Source: Chloroflexota bacterium (GTDB taxonomy: Bacteria > Chloroflexota > UBA11872). From it: 33,442 bases of DNA. Position 1 is the first letter of the stretch, and each line of letters opens with the position of its first letter. The stretch is taken from contig JAJDZD010000008.1 of assembly GCA_022824865.1 (NCBI GenBank), positions 1 to 33,442 on the forward strand. Direction: 5' to 3'. The notes under the pieces were generated by a model. That model was given only the letters and a program-made list of their open reading frames with translations, searched no databases and had not been told where the DNA came from. A program made the translations under genes and the position numbers. Of this stretch, positions 23,556 through 31,557 are shown piece by piece.

Positions 23556-24560
23556 TCAGGCCTCCGCCACTGGAAGGTCGCTCGGATTCGGCCGGCCCAG
23601 CGCCTGCCGCAGGAACGCGTTCACCCGCACCGCGTACTCGCCCAGCCGCCGCGGAAAGGCCCCCACGTGCCCCACGCTCGGCGGCTGCCAGATCACCCGC
23701 GGCTCGCCAGCCGCCTCGTAGAGCTCTTGCCCCACCTCCGTCGGCACGTAGCGGTCGGCTTGCCCGTGGATGATGAATACCGGCCGCGGACTGATCCGCC
23801 CGATATCGTCCGCCGGGTTCACTTGGCCTGGGTCCACCCCGCTGAAGATCCGCGCCATCAGCTGCACCGGGCCGGCGAATGGAAACGCCGGAACACCCAG
23901 AAACGCCTGGAACGAATGGTCTGTGGTATCCAGCAGCCGCGCGTAGGACGACTCGGCCACCACCGCGGCGATTCGCAGGTCGCGGGCCGCCGCCATGATC
24001 GCCGCCGCTCCGCCCATCGAATCGCCAATCACCGCCACCCGCTGCGGATCCACCCCCGGCAGGCCCACGACGACGTCTAAGGCGTCGATCAGATCGTCTA
24101 CTTCGCGCGCACCCAGGGTGACCACGCCCGGATCGCTCAGGCCGTGGCCCCTGAAGTCGAAGACGAACGTGTTGAAGCCCAACCGCCGCAGCATGTTGCC
24201 CTTGCTCACCATGTCGCGATGCGTACTCGCGATCCCGTGCGTCACGATCACCGTGCCGGCCGGGTCGATCACGGGGCCGTACCACGCGGCTAGGCTGGCC
24301 CCACCGCGCGTGGGGACGTTCAGCCGCACCCACCCCACGTCGTAGTCAAGCCGCGTGGTCATGTCGTCCGCTTGCGGCGGGTGCGTCAGAAACCAGGCGG
24401 TCAGGCCCGACAGCACCACAAAAGCCAGCGCGCCCAGCGCCACCACGCCAACGCCCACCCGCAGGAGCAGCCGACCTACATTGATGCGCGGTCGCGGCAC
24501 ATACGCCAGCCGCCCCGGCCGCCGGGGTCGATGCATATCCTGGTAGACAGAGCCCATCAA
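23556..24560 (-). CDS. membrane-anchored alpha/beta hydrolase
   Basis: 334 residues. A basic N-terminus precedes one membrane segment (about 30-58), so the hydrolase domain is probably extracytoplasmic. Catalytic residues are visible: Ser181 in VIGDSMGGAAA, Asp269 in IIHGQADRYVP and His298 in VGHVGAF. The oxyanion region is VTHGIAST, and DFRGHGLSDP follows. The substrate is unknown; it resembles the FrsA/BAAT-like esterase/peptidase group. Met2 or Met9 are alternative starts. It diverges from the M29 gene with 96 bp between the starts. Confidence 0.88.
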   Translation of the reverse strand: MMGSVYQDMHRPRRPGRLAYVPRPRINVGRLLLRVGVGVVALGALAFVVLSGLTAWFLTHPPQADDMTTRLDYDVGWVRLNVPTRGGASLAAWYGPVIDPAGTVIVTHGIASTHRDMVSKGNMLRRLGFNTFVFDFRGHGLSDPGVVTLGAREVDDLIDALDVVVGLPGVDPQRVAVIGDSMGGAAAIMAAARDLRIAAVVAESSYARLLDTTDHSFQAFLGVPAFPFAGPVQLMARIFSGVDPGQVNPADDIGRISPRPVFIIHGQADRYVPTEVGQELYEAAGEPRVIWQPPSVGHVGAFPRRLGEYAVRVNAFLRQALGRPNPSDLPVAEA

Positions 24561-24656
24561 CCGAAACGCTTACGTGGTGTGCCGGCCGCGCGCGGCAGAG
24601 TACGTGGCCTCCACGATGTCACACTGCGTCAACTCACAGCGTAAGGAATCTCTCGT

Positions 24657-25667
24657 ATGACCGTGCTGGAGCTCGGATCCGACGCCATTGAGCCGCGCCC
24701 GCTCGAGGCCGACCAGGCGCAAATGCTGGACGCCGTCATGCGGCAATCGCTGGGTGTGCGATCCGGCGAACGCGTGCTCGTGGTCACCGATCCCCCTAAG
24801 CGCCCTTTGGGCGAACTCTTTGCCCGCGGTGCCCTCCGCGCCACCCCGAACGTGCAATTGCTGCTCATGCCCGAGGCGCCCGACCACGGCAGCGAACCCC
24901 CCGCGCGGGTGGCGGAGGCGATGGCCGAAGCCGACGTGTGCTTCCTGCCCACCAGCAAGTCGCTCAGCCACACTCACGCCCGCCGCAACGCCAGCGCCGC
25001 CGGCGCTCGCGTCGCCAGCATGCCCTCCATCACCTACGAAATGGCTATGCGCACGCTGCGGGTGGATTACGGTGACATTGCGCGCATGTCCCAGGCGCTG
25101 GCGGCTTTGCTGACCGCCGCCGACTCCGTGCGCCTGACCGCGCCCGGAGGTACCGACCTGTACCTTGACCTTCACGGACGCCGGGGCTTCGCCGATACCG
25201 GCGTCTTCACCGCGCCCGGGGCCTTCGGCAACCTGCCGGCCGGCGAGGCCTTCATCGCGCCCCTGGAGGGCCGCGCGCACGGCACCCTCGTGTTTGACGC
25301 CGCTCTGCCGGTCGATGATCCCGATGACGCCGTGTCCGTGGCCTCCATGGTCGTCGACGTGCGCGACGGCCTGGCCCGGTCCGTCACCGGCCCCGGTGCG
25401 CAGGACCTGCAAGCCGTCTTCGACCGCCTGGGCGACGACGCCCGCAACATCGCCGAACTCGGGATCGGCACCAACCCCGCCACCCGCATCAGCGGCAACG
25501 TCCTTGAGTGCGAGAAGGTTGTTGGCACGGCTCATGTCGCCCTCGGCAACAGCCTTCACATCGGAGGCGCGACCGACGTGCCCTTCCACAGTGACGGCGT
25601 GATCAACCGGCCCACGATCCTGGCCGGCGGCATTTCGCTGATCGAGGACGGGCGACTGGCAGTGTGA
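24657..25667 (+). CDS. peptidase M29-like aminopeptidase
   Basis: 336 residues. It matches the aminopeptidase T/M29 family in its C-terminal half: FGNLPAGEAFIAPLEGRAHG, AELGIGTNPATRISGNVLE, then CEKVVGTAHVALGNS and VPFHSDGVINRPTI, which carry the expected Glu/His metal ligands. The family cleaves N-terminal residues with cobalt/zinc-type metals; related proteins such as NicX act on ring compounds, so the reaction is not certain. The ATG at 24657 has AAGGA upstream. It overlaps the following lipoprotein by GTGA. Confidence 0.85.
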   Translation: MTVLELGSDAIEPRPLEADQAQMLDAVMRQSLGVRSGERVLVVTDPPKRPLGELFARGALRATPNVQLLLMPEAPDHGSEPPARVAEAMAEADVCFLPTSKSLSHTHARRNASAAGARVASMPSITYEMAMRTLRVDYGDIARMSQALAALLTAADSVRLTAPGGTDLYLDLHGRRGFADTGVFTAPGAFGNLPAGEAFIAPLEGRAHGTLVFDAALPVDDPDDAVSVASMVVDVRDGLARSVTGPGAQDLQAVFDRLGDDARNIAELGIGTNPATRISGNVLECEKVVGTAHVALGNSLHIGGATDVPFHSDGVINRPTILAGGISLIEDGRLAV

Positions 25668-26524
25668 GCGGGTTCGGGGCGCGGCTGGCGCGTATGGCCT
25701 CGGCGTCCATCATCGCGCTGGTGCTGGCTGCGGCGACCTGCGGACCGCCGCGCGCCGCGGTGCCTGCCGCCACGCCCACGCCATCACCGTCGCCCACCTG
25801 GACGCCCATTCCCTTCGCCACGGCCACGCCCCGCCCCACGCCGACCCCTACGGAGGCGCCAACTGTGATTGCCACGGCGTCTCCCGTGGCAACGGCGCCG
25901 CCCCTGCCGGTCAGCGAATCCGAGGCCAGCCCAACCCCGCCTCCGCCCACCGCCTCGCCCGAAGAACTTGCCCGCTACACCCTGGAAGAGCTCCAGGCCC
26001 GCTTGCCGGACCCTAGCGCCCTCGCCCAGCGTCTCGGACTCGCGGTGGTGCGCGGTGCCGACGAAGACATCACCGCTAGAAACTTTGGCCTACAGGGCCA
26101 GTTCCTTGACCCGCTCCTGATCCGTCGGACCGAGCCCTTTCTGTTTGCCCTCCTCTTCGTCGGACAAAGCGCCTCCAGCGTGGAGCAGTTAGTCGCTGAC
26201 GAGTGGCTCAACGATCCTGGGCCGTTCCTGGAAACCGTGGCCGGCGGTCTGGTCCAGGGCTTCCAGACGTCCGACCGTCCGGCCGAACTGGTTGCACTCG
26301 TCGTGCAGGCGCCGCCGCGCGTTGGGGACCGAGCTGCTGCGGCCCGCACTCGCGTCGTCAGCGGCACCGATGCCTTCGAGTCCCGGCTGCTCATTGCCGA
26401 GCAGGCGGACATTCTTGTGCTGATCTTGCAAATCGCGCGCGTGGACGAGGACTCGACGGCTGAGTTGCTGGACGACTTGGCGCTCGCCTCCGCAGTGCTG
26501 ACGTCGGAGATCCCACGAGGCTGA
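25664..26524 (+). CDS. Pro/Thr-rich lipoprotein of unknown function
   Basis: 286 residues. The GTG start overlaps the M29 stop (GTGA). A signal peptide ends at a Cys near residue 26 (ALVLAAATCGPP), so it is probably lipid-anchored. Residues about 33-98 are a low-complexity Pro/Thr/Ala spacer (TPTPSPSPTWTPIP), as in many Chloroflexota exported proteins. The globular part (about 100-286) begins SPEELARYTLEELQARLPDP and is not recognised; it has several hydrophobic strand- or helix-like stretches but no motif. Coupling to the M29 gene suggests related use or simply a shared transcript. Confidence 0.78.
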   Translation: MSGFGARLARMASASIIALVLAAATCGPPRAAVPAATPTPSPSPTWTPIPFATATPRPTPTPTEAPTVIATASPVATAPPLPVSESEASPTPPPPTASPEELARYTLEELQARLPDPSALAQRLGLAVVRGADEDITARNFGLQGQFLDPLLIRRTEPFLFALLFVGQSASSVEQLVADEWLNDPGPFLETVAGGLVQGFQTSDRPAELVALVVQAPPRVGDRAAAARTRVVSGTDAFESRLLIAEQADILVLILQIARVDEDSTAELLDDLALASAVLTSEIPRG

Positions 26525-26560
26525 CGGACCTATCGACGCCTGCAGGCGGACCAGGGCCCT

Positions 26561-26592
26561 AAGGCAAGCTACCGGCCTCCCGGCCGGGCCTT
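26561..26592. terminator. possible bidirectional hairpin between convergent lipoprotein genes
   Basis: CCGGC (26572-26576) and GCCGG (26583-26587) are flanked by AAGGC (26561-26565) and GCCTT (26588-26592), with a 6-nt bulge on one side. The hairpin lies between two convergent genes. The stem is imperfect and lacks a T-run. Confidence 0.25.
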
Positions 26593-26663
26593 GAGCGGCA
26601 TCGCTGTCAGCCGCGGGGCCTCAGCGCATCGTCAACCGCATCGACCGCCTGGACCGCCTTGGA

Positions 26664-27206
26664 TTAACCCCTGTTCCCCGGCGACTCCTGGGCGGCGGGC
26701 GTCGGCGTCGCCTCCGCCGCCAGCACAAGCTCCAGCGGCGACGCATCCGTAAAACGCAGTTCCAGCCGGCCCACCTGAACCAGTCGCAGGAAGTGCTGGC
26801 CCGGAGCGAAGTCGAACACGTCAAAGTGAAGCGGGATCGCATACGGCCCCAGCGTCCCGTTGGGCTCCGGCAACAGCGTCGCAACCAACGTCTCGTCCAC
26901 GTATGCGCGGATCCAGCACGTCTCGGGCTGGAACTCCGGCCCCAACATCTCGGGGCACGGATCCCATCCCGACGACCGTGTAATCCAGAGTTCCTGCAGT
27001 CCCGCCATCTCAACCTTGGTCGTGCCGAATTCGGCCTCAATCGTCACCCGGGCCTTGTCGGCCACGTCAAGCACGATTGGCTCGTCGGAATCCGGTTCGT
27101 CCGGCCCGCAGGCCGCCAGTACCAGCGCCAGCGCAACACAGACCGCCCACGCCAGGGCGCGCAGCCGTGTCAGGGTTAGAAGGTGGTGTCCCGAAAACAT
27201 CTCCAA
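26664..27206 (-). CDS. lipoprotein of unknown function
   Basis: 180 residues. A signal peptide with lipobox LAAC (ALALVLAACGPDE) is followed by an acidic linker (PDEPDSDEP) and a compact beta-rich-looking domain: ARVTIEAEFGTTKVEM, CWIRAYVDETLVATLLPEP and PGQHFLRLVQVGRLELRF. Two Cys (CPEM and TCW) might form a disulfide. It ends in a Pro/Thr/Ala-rich tail. No family is recognised. It diverges from the OmpR-type regulator with 49 bp between starts. Confidence 0.78.
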   Translation of the reverse strand: MEMFSGHHLLTLTRLRALAWAVCVALALVLAACGPDEPDSDEPIVLDVADKARVTIEAEFGTTKVEMAGLQELWITRSSGWDPCPEMLGPEFQPETCWIRAYVDETLVATLLPEPNGTLGPYAIPLHFDVFDFAPGQHFLRLVQVGRLELRFTDASPLELVLAAEATPTPAAQESPGNRG

Positions 27207-27255
27207 TGTTCAATCTACCGCGAAATCCCGCCCCTGCCGCATGTAGGCTCCCGTC

Positions 27256-27957
27256 ATGGCGCTTGACCATCCCGTCGTGAAGCCCCGCTTGCTCGCCGTC
27301 GACGACGATCCCGAGATCCTGGACCTCCTGGACCGTGGCCTCAAGATCGAGGGCTTCGATGTCCGCATCGCATCCGACGGCCAGGCCGCCCTCAAGGCGC
27401 TCGCTGAGCATCCCACCGACGTCGTCGTGCTCGACGTCATGATGCCCGGCCTCGATGGCCTCGCCGTCATCCAGCGCATACGGGAAACCAGCGATGTCCC
27501 TGTCCTATTCCTCAGCGCTCGCGAGCGTGTCCGCGACCGCATCGCTGGTCTTGACGCCGGCGGCGACGACTACCTGCCCAAGCCCTTTGCCTTTGGCGAA
27601 CTGGTCGCCCGCCTCCGCGCCCTTCTCCGCCGCCCCGGCACGCCGGAATCCGATCGCCTCGTCTTCGCCGACCTCCAGCTGGACGAAACCGCTCGTAAGG
27701 CCACCCGTGCCGGAACCCTCGTCTCGCTGACCGCCACCGAGTTCGACCTGTTGCGCGTCTTTATGCGCCAACCCAGGCGCGTCCTCTCTCGCGAGCGCCT
27801 GCTGGAGGCCGCCTGGGGCTTCGCGCCTGACACCATCTCCAACGTCGTCGACGTCTACGTTGGCTACTTGCGCCGCAAGCTGGAAACCGGCGGTCGTCCC
27901 CGCCTCATCTGGACGGTCCGCGGCGCCGGCTACGTCCTGCGCGAGGACGGCGCATGA
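27256..27957 (+). CDS. OmpR/PhoB-family response regulator
   Basis: 233 residues. The receiver domain has Asp16-Asp18 (LAVDDDPEIL), phospho-acceptor Asp60 (VVLDVMMPGLDG) and the conserved Lys in YLPKPFAFGELVARLRALL. The C-terminal winged helix (SLTATEFDLLRVFMRQPRR, then NVVDVYVGYLRRKLE and TVRGAGYVLRED) is typical of OmpR/PhoB. It overlaps the histidine kinase gene by ATGA, which identifies its partner. Confidence 0.96.
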   Translation: MALDHPVVKPRLLAVDDDPEILDLLDRGLKIEGFDVRIASDGQAALKALAEHPTDVVVLDVMMPGLDGLAVIQRIRETSDVPVLFLSARERVRDRIAGLDAGGDDYLPKPFAFGELVARLRALLRRPGTPESDRLVFADLQLDETARKATRAGTLVSLTATEFDLLRVFMRQPRRVLSRERLLEAAWGFAPDTISNVVDVYVGYLRRKLETGGRPRLIWTVRGAGYVLREDGA

Positions 27958-29378
27958 GCATCCGCCTCAAGCTCCGCCTCCTCTACCTCGCCTGCATCGC
28001 GGTCACCATTACCGTCTTCGGCATCGGGCTCCAACTCCTCCTCATGGCCCACGTCGATACCGAAGTCGACGAAACCCTCCGCGGTCGGGCCCGCGAAGTC
28101 GTCCGCATTGCCCAGGTCAGCGGCGGCCTCACCGGCGTTCGACCTGAAGTCGGCATGCTCATCGAATTGCCGGTCGACGAACTCCGCGAGCGCGAGGTCT
28201 ACCTTCAGGTGCTCGATCCGCAGGGTCGTCCGGTCGTCGCTTCCGTCAACCTGCGGGGCCAGTCCCTGCCCGTGACCGACGGCGCCATGCGCGTCATCGA
28301 GACACATCAGGAATCCGTCGAAACCATCAACGTCGCCGGCCGCTTCCGCCTGCGCATCCTCAGTGCTCCGATTCTCCGCGGGAATGATCTCGTTGGCGTG
28401 CTGCAAAGCGCCCAGTCGATGCAACTGGCTGACAGCACCACCGAACGCTCCCGCAACCTCCTCATCGGCGGCGCGGCCGTCGTATTCGTCGTCGCGTCGC
28501 TCAGCGCCCTGTATCTCACCCGCACCGCCGTTAATCCCGTCGCCGAAATCACCCGCACCGCCGAAGCCATCTACCGCCAGGGCGACCTCAGTCGACGCAT
28601 CAACATCGGCGCCGGCAAGGACGACCTCAGCGCCCTCGGCCGAACCTTCAACCGGATGCTCGACCATATCGAGGACAGCGTGGAGGCCCAACGCCGCTTC
28701 GTCGGCGACGCCTCCCACGAACTCAAAACGCCCCTCACCGTCATCCGCGGCAACGCCGAACTCCTCGGCCGCGACCCCTCTGGAATCGACGACACCGCCG
28801 CCGCCGCCATCACCCGCGAGGCCGACCGCATGCAGCGCATCGTCAACGACCTGCTCGCCGTCGCCGAGCTCGATGCGCCCGGTGAACTCAAGTTCGAACC
28901 CGTCAACCTCCGCGCCCTGGTCGTGCGCGTCCTCACCGATTTGGGTCCTGTAGCCGCCGGCCGCTCCCTCGTCCTTGCTGGCGCCAACGCCGCCTGGGTC
29001 TTCGCCGACGCCGACAAGCTGGAACGCGCCCTCCGCAACCTCGTCCAGAACGCCATCACCGCCACTCCCGACGATGGCGTCATTCAAGTCAGGCTCACGG
29101 TCCGCGACCGTTCCGTCTCCCTCACCGTCAGTGACAACGGCCCGGGCATCCCCGCCCCGCATCTCCCGCATGTCTTCGACCGGTTCTATCGGGTAGACCC
29201 CGCTCGCTCGCGCGCCGGCGCCGGCACCGGTCTGGGCCTCACGATCGTGCGCAGCGTTGCCGAAACCCACGGCGGCAGCGTCCAGGCCCGCCAGGCCGAC
29301 CTCGGCGGCGCCGAACTTGAAATCCGTCTCCCCGCAGGCCAGCCACCCGCGCCTGGTGAGCTCCCGACGCCTTCATAG
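27954..29378 (+). CDS. HAMP-HisKA sensor histidine kinase
   Basis: 474 residues. It has TM1 at about 8-32, an extracytoplasmic segment of about 125 residues, TM2 at about 165-187 (LLIGGAAVVFVVASLSALYL), and a HAMP domain (NPVAEITRTAEAIYRQGDLS). The HisKA domain carries phospho-acceptor His255 in FVGDASHELKTPLTVIRGNAE. The HATPase has ALRNLVQNAITATP (N box), VSDNGPGIP, FDRFYRVDP and GAGTGLGLTIVRSV. It is coupled to the OmpR-type regulator by ATGA. The short tail is Pro-rich. The signal is unknown. Confidence 0.95.
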   Translation: MSIRLKLRLLYLACIAVTITVFGIGLQLLLMAHVDTEVDETLRGRAREVVRIAQVSGGLTGVRPEVGMLIELPVDELREREVYLQVLDPQGRPVVASVNLRGQSLPVTDGAMRVIETHQESVETINVAGRFRLRILSAPILRGNDLVGVLQSAQSMQLADSTTERSRNLLIGGAAVVFVVASLSALYLTRTAVNPVAEITRTAEAIYRQGDLSRRINIGAGKDDLSALGRTFNRMLDHIEDSVEAQRRFVGDASHELKTPLTVIRGNAELLGRDPSGIDDTAAAAITREADRMQRIVNDLLAVAELDAPGELKFEPVNLRALVVRVLTDLGPVAAGRSLVLAGANAAWVFADADKLERALRNLVQNAITATPDDGVIQVRLTVRDRSVSLTVSDNGPGIPAPHLPHVFDRFYRVDPARSRAGAGTGLGLTIVRSVAETHGGSVQARQADLGGAELEIRLPAGQPPAPGELPTPS

Positions 29379-29482
29379 TCAGCGTGTCCGGCCTCCAACC
29401 CTGAGCCGGTCCGCCCCCCGCTCCGAATCCCTGCCCTCTTAGCGTTCTCTCATCTAGCCGTCCTAGCCTCGTACACAACTGG

Positions 29483-29506
29483 AGAAGCGCTTGGGGTGGC
29501 GCTTCT
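29483..29506 (+). promoter_or_regulatory. hairpin/operator-like inverted repeat upstream of the Crp/Fnr gene
   Basis: AGAAGCGC (29483-29490) and GCGCTTCT (29499-29506) form a perfect 8-bp inverted repeat with an 8-nt loop. It ends just before the AAGGAGGG ribosome site (29511-29518) of the Crp/Fnr-type gene. It could be a dimeric operator for autoregulation or a leader-RNA hairpin controlling translation. Confidence 0.45.
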
Positions 29507-29523
29507 TACCAAGGAGGGCGGAC

Positions 29524-30186
29524 ATGTCCCCACCAATCAGATCCTCTGGGCACCGGCTGGTCGATCGCCTTCGAACTGAAGGCGCGCGGTTAGCAACCTA
29601 CCGAACCGGGCAGATCGTCCTGGAGCCGGCGTTGCCCCCCCGGCGCGTCGGCATTGTCTGCAGCGGCAGCGTCACCGTCTGGCGCATCAGCCCCAAGGGC
29701 CGCCAGCTCGCCACCGCCTCGCTCCGCGAGGGTGACTGGTTTGAAAACGTTTTCCCCACCGACGGCCAGCAACGCACCAGCGTCGAAGCCGACGGTCCCG
29801 TCACCATTGCCTGGTTCGACGTCCCGGCCTTTCGCCGCTTAGCCCGGCATCGCCCCGGGATCATGAACGACCTGATCCGGCGCCAGTCGTCCCGGCTCGT
29901 CGCCGTCCAACGGCGCGCCGCGCAAACCGCGCTCGACAGCGTCGCCGGCTCCGTCGCCCTGGCGATCCTCCAGATGGCGGAACAGGAGCACGCCACCGAT
30001 CTGCGCGTCACCCACGAGCAACTGGCCCAGCGTCTCGGTACCGTCCGCGAGAGCGTCAGCCTCGCCGTCAACAAGCTGCGCCGCGCTGGCGCGTTGGCCC
30101 CATCCGGCGGCCGCAAGCGCCTCATCTCCATCCTCAGCCTTCCCAGGCTCCAGCAGCTCGCCGGCGCCCGACCACAGGCCCGCTAG
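29524..30186 (+). CDS. Crp/Fnr-family transcriptional regulator
   Basis: 220 residues. The cyclic-nucleotide-binding-like beta barrel (RTGQIVLEPALPPRRVGIV, GSVTVWRISPKGRQLA, REGDWFENVFP) is followed by a long dimer helix and a C-terminal Crp-type winged helix (VTHEQLAQRLGTVRESVSLA, NKLRRAGALAPSGGRKRLI). The residues expected for cAMP binding are not evident, and there is no Fnr-type Cys cluster, so the effector is unknown. The ATG at 29524 has a strong AAGGAGG site 6-12 nt upstream; a longer frame from 29491 would start inside the hairpin and lacks a ribosome site. Confidence 0.93.
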   Translation: MSPPIRSSGHRLVDRLRTEGARLATYRTGQIVLEPALPPRRVGIVCSGSVTVWRISPKGRQLATASLREGDWFENVFPTDGQQRTSVEADGPVTIAWFDVPAFRRLARHRPGIMNDLIRRQSSRLVAVQRRAAQTALDSVAGSVALAILQMAEQEHATDLRVTHEQLAQRLGTVRESVSLAVNKLRRAGALAPSGGRKRLISILSLPRLQQLAGARPQAR

Positions 30187-30202
30187 ACCTGCCCCCAAAC
30201 CC

Positions 30203-30236
30203 GGTGCGGAGGCGCCCCCCACAGCGTCTCCGCACC
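30203..30236 (+). terminator. probable terminator after the Crp/Fnr gene
   Basis: GGTGCGGAGGCG (30203-30214) and CGTCTCCGCACC (30225-30236) pair at 11 of 12 positions around a 10-nt loop, 17 bp after the stop codon. A pyrimidine-rich tract follows rather than a pure T-run. Confidence 0.55.
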
Positions 30237-30246
30237 ACCCCGTCCA

Positions 30247-30300
30247 TCCCCTCCTCTTCTCCTTTCTCACTTCTCTTCCCTCTCCCCTCTCCCCTTCCTC
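30247..30300. other. polypyrimidine tract with mirror repeat
   Basis: 53 of 54 bases on the plus strand are C or T (the only purine is A30269). The tract contains a perfect 16-nt mirror repeat (CCCTCTCC at 30278-30285 and CCTCTCCC at 30286-30293). Such homopurine-homopyrimidine mirror tracts can form triplex (H-)DNA. It lies 46 bp before the thrC start. Confidence 0.6.
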
Positions 30301-30345
30301 AGCTAGACTCCCCATCCGTCCACCCTTGACGCCCCGGTTCACTTC

Positions 30346-31557
30346 GTGCCCTCCACCTCCTTCCTCACCACCCTCCGCTGCGCCGAGACCGGCGAAGCCC
30401 ACGACCCCACCGTCCTCCAATCCGTCAGCCGCGGCGCCCAGGCGACCCTGCTTCCCGAGTACGACCTCGATGCCGTCCGCGCCGCCGTAACCCCTGGGGA
30501 CATCCGCCAGCGCCCCCACGACCTCTGGCGCTTCCGCGAACTCCTCCCCCTCGACAACCCGCGCCAGGCCCCCGACCTCGGCGCCGGCGCCACCCCCCTT
30601 CTCCGCCTGAACCGCCTGGGCCGGCACGTCGGCCTCACCAACCTCTGGCTCAAGGACGAAGGCGCCAACCCCACCGGCACCTTCAAGGCCCGCGGCGCGG
30701 CCGTCGGCGTGGCCCGCGCCCACGAGCTCGGCGTCCGCGACATCGCCATTCCAACCGCCGGCAACGCCGGCAGCGCCTGGGCTGCCTACTGCGCCGCCTG
30801 GGGCATCACCCTCCGCGTCGTCATGCCCGTCAACACCCCCGACCCCATCAAGGCCGAGTGCGTCGCCTACGGCGCCGACGTCACCGAAGTCCGCGGCGTC
30901 ATCAGCGATGCCGGCCGCATCGCCTCCGAACGCGCCGCCGCAGCCGGCTGGTTCGATGCCTCCACCATGAAAGAGCCCTACCGCGTCGAAGGCAAAAAAA
31001 CCATGGGCCTCGAAATCGCCGAAGCCTTCGACTGGGATCCCCCAGATGTCGTCCTCTACCCCACCGGCGGCGGCGTCGGCCTCATCGGCGTCTGGAAAGC
31101 CATGCGCGAACTCGCCGACCTCGGCTGGCTCAAAGGAACCCCGCCCCGCCTCATCGCCGTCCAGGCCGCCGACTGCGCACCCATTGTCGAAGCCTTCGAA
31201 TCGGGTGCTGACGATGCTGAGCGTCCCCACGACCCCCGAACCGTCGCCAACGGCCTCCTCGTCCCCCTCCCCTTCGCCCACCGCCTCATCCTGCGCATCC
31301 TTCGTGAGACCGGCGGCACCGCCGTCGCCGTTGACGACGACCAACTCGTCCACGCCATGCGCCAGCTCGCCGACTTGGAAGGCATCCTCGCCGCCCCCGA
31401 AGGCGCCGCCCTCGTCCCCGCCCTCGCCACCCTGCTGAAACGCGGCGACATCGCCCCCGACGAACGCATCGTCCTCCTCAACACCGGCAACGCCCTCAAA
31501 TACACCCACCTCGTCAACCTGCCCGCCCGGCCCCCCATCGACCCCCTGCCCGCATGA
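30346..31557 (+). CDS. thrC: threonine synthase
   Basis: 403 residues of the PLP fold-type II family. It converts O-phosphohomoserine to threonine. An N-terminal stretch resembling the threonine synthase lead (LRCAETGEAHD) precedes GATPLLRLNRLG. The PLP lysine is Lys114 in NPTGTFKARGAAVG. Next come IAIPTAGNAGSAWAAY and the phosphate-binding loop YPTGGGVGLIGVWKA. The start is GTG 30346 with no clear ribosome site, directly after a pyrimidine-rich leader, so initiation may be leaderless. It overlaps the hydroxyacid dehydrogenase by ATGA. A related PLP lyase is possible but less likely. Confidence 0.9.
   Translation: MPSTSFLTTLRCAETGEAHDPTVLQSVSRGAQATLLPEYDLDAVRAAVTPGDIRQRPHDLWRFRELLPLDNPRQAPDLGAGATPLLRLNRLGRHVGLTNLWLKDEGANPTGTFKARGAAVGVARAHELGVRDIAIPTAGNAGSAWAAYCAAWGITLRVVMPVNTPDPIKAECVAYGADVTEVRGVISDAGRIASERAAAAGWFDASTMKEPYRVEGKKTMGLEIAEAFDWDPPDVVLYPTGGGVGLIGVWKAMRELADLGWLKGTPPRLIAVQAADCAPIVEAFESGADDAERPHDPRTVANGLLVPLPFAHRLILRILRETGGTAVAVDDDQLVHAMRQLADLEGILAAPEGAALVPALATLLKRGDIAPDERIVLLNTGNALKYTHLVNLPARPPIDPLPA

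Noticed and set aside
27930..29270. A 446-codon open frame antisense to the second histidine kinase
   Set aside because: It is low-complexity Gly/Ala/Asp/Glu without motifs, while the kinase on the other strand has all boxes.
29839..31509. A 556-codon open frame antisense to thrC and the Crp/Fnr gene
   Set aside because: Its translation is Gly/Ala/Glu/Val-rich low complexity, and the opposite strand encodes threonine synthase with clear PLP motifs.
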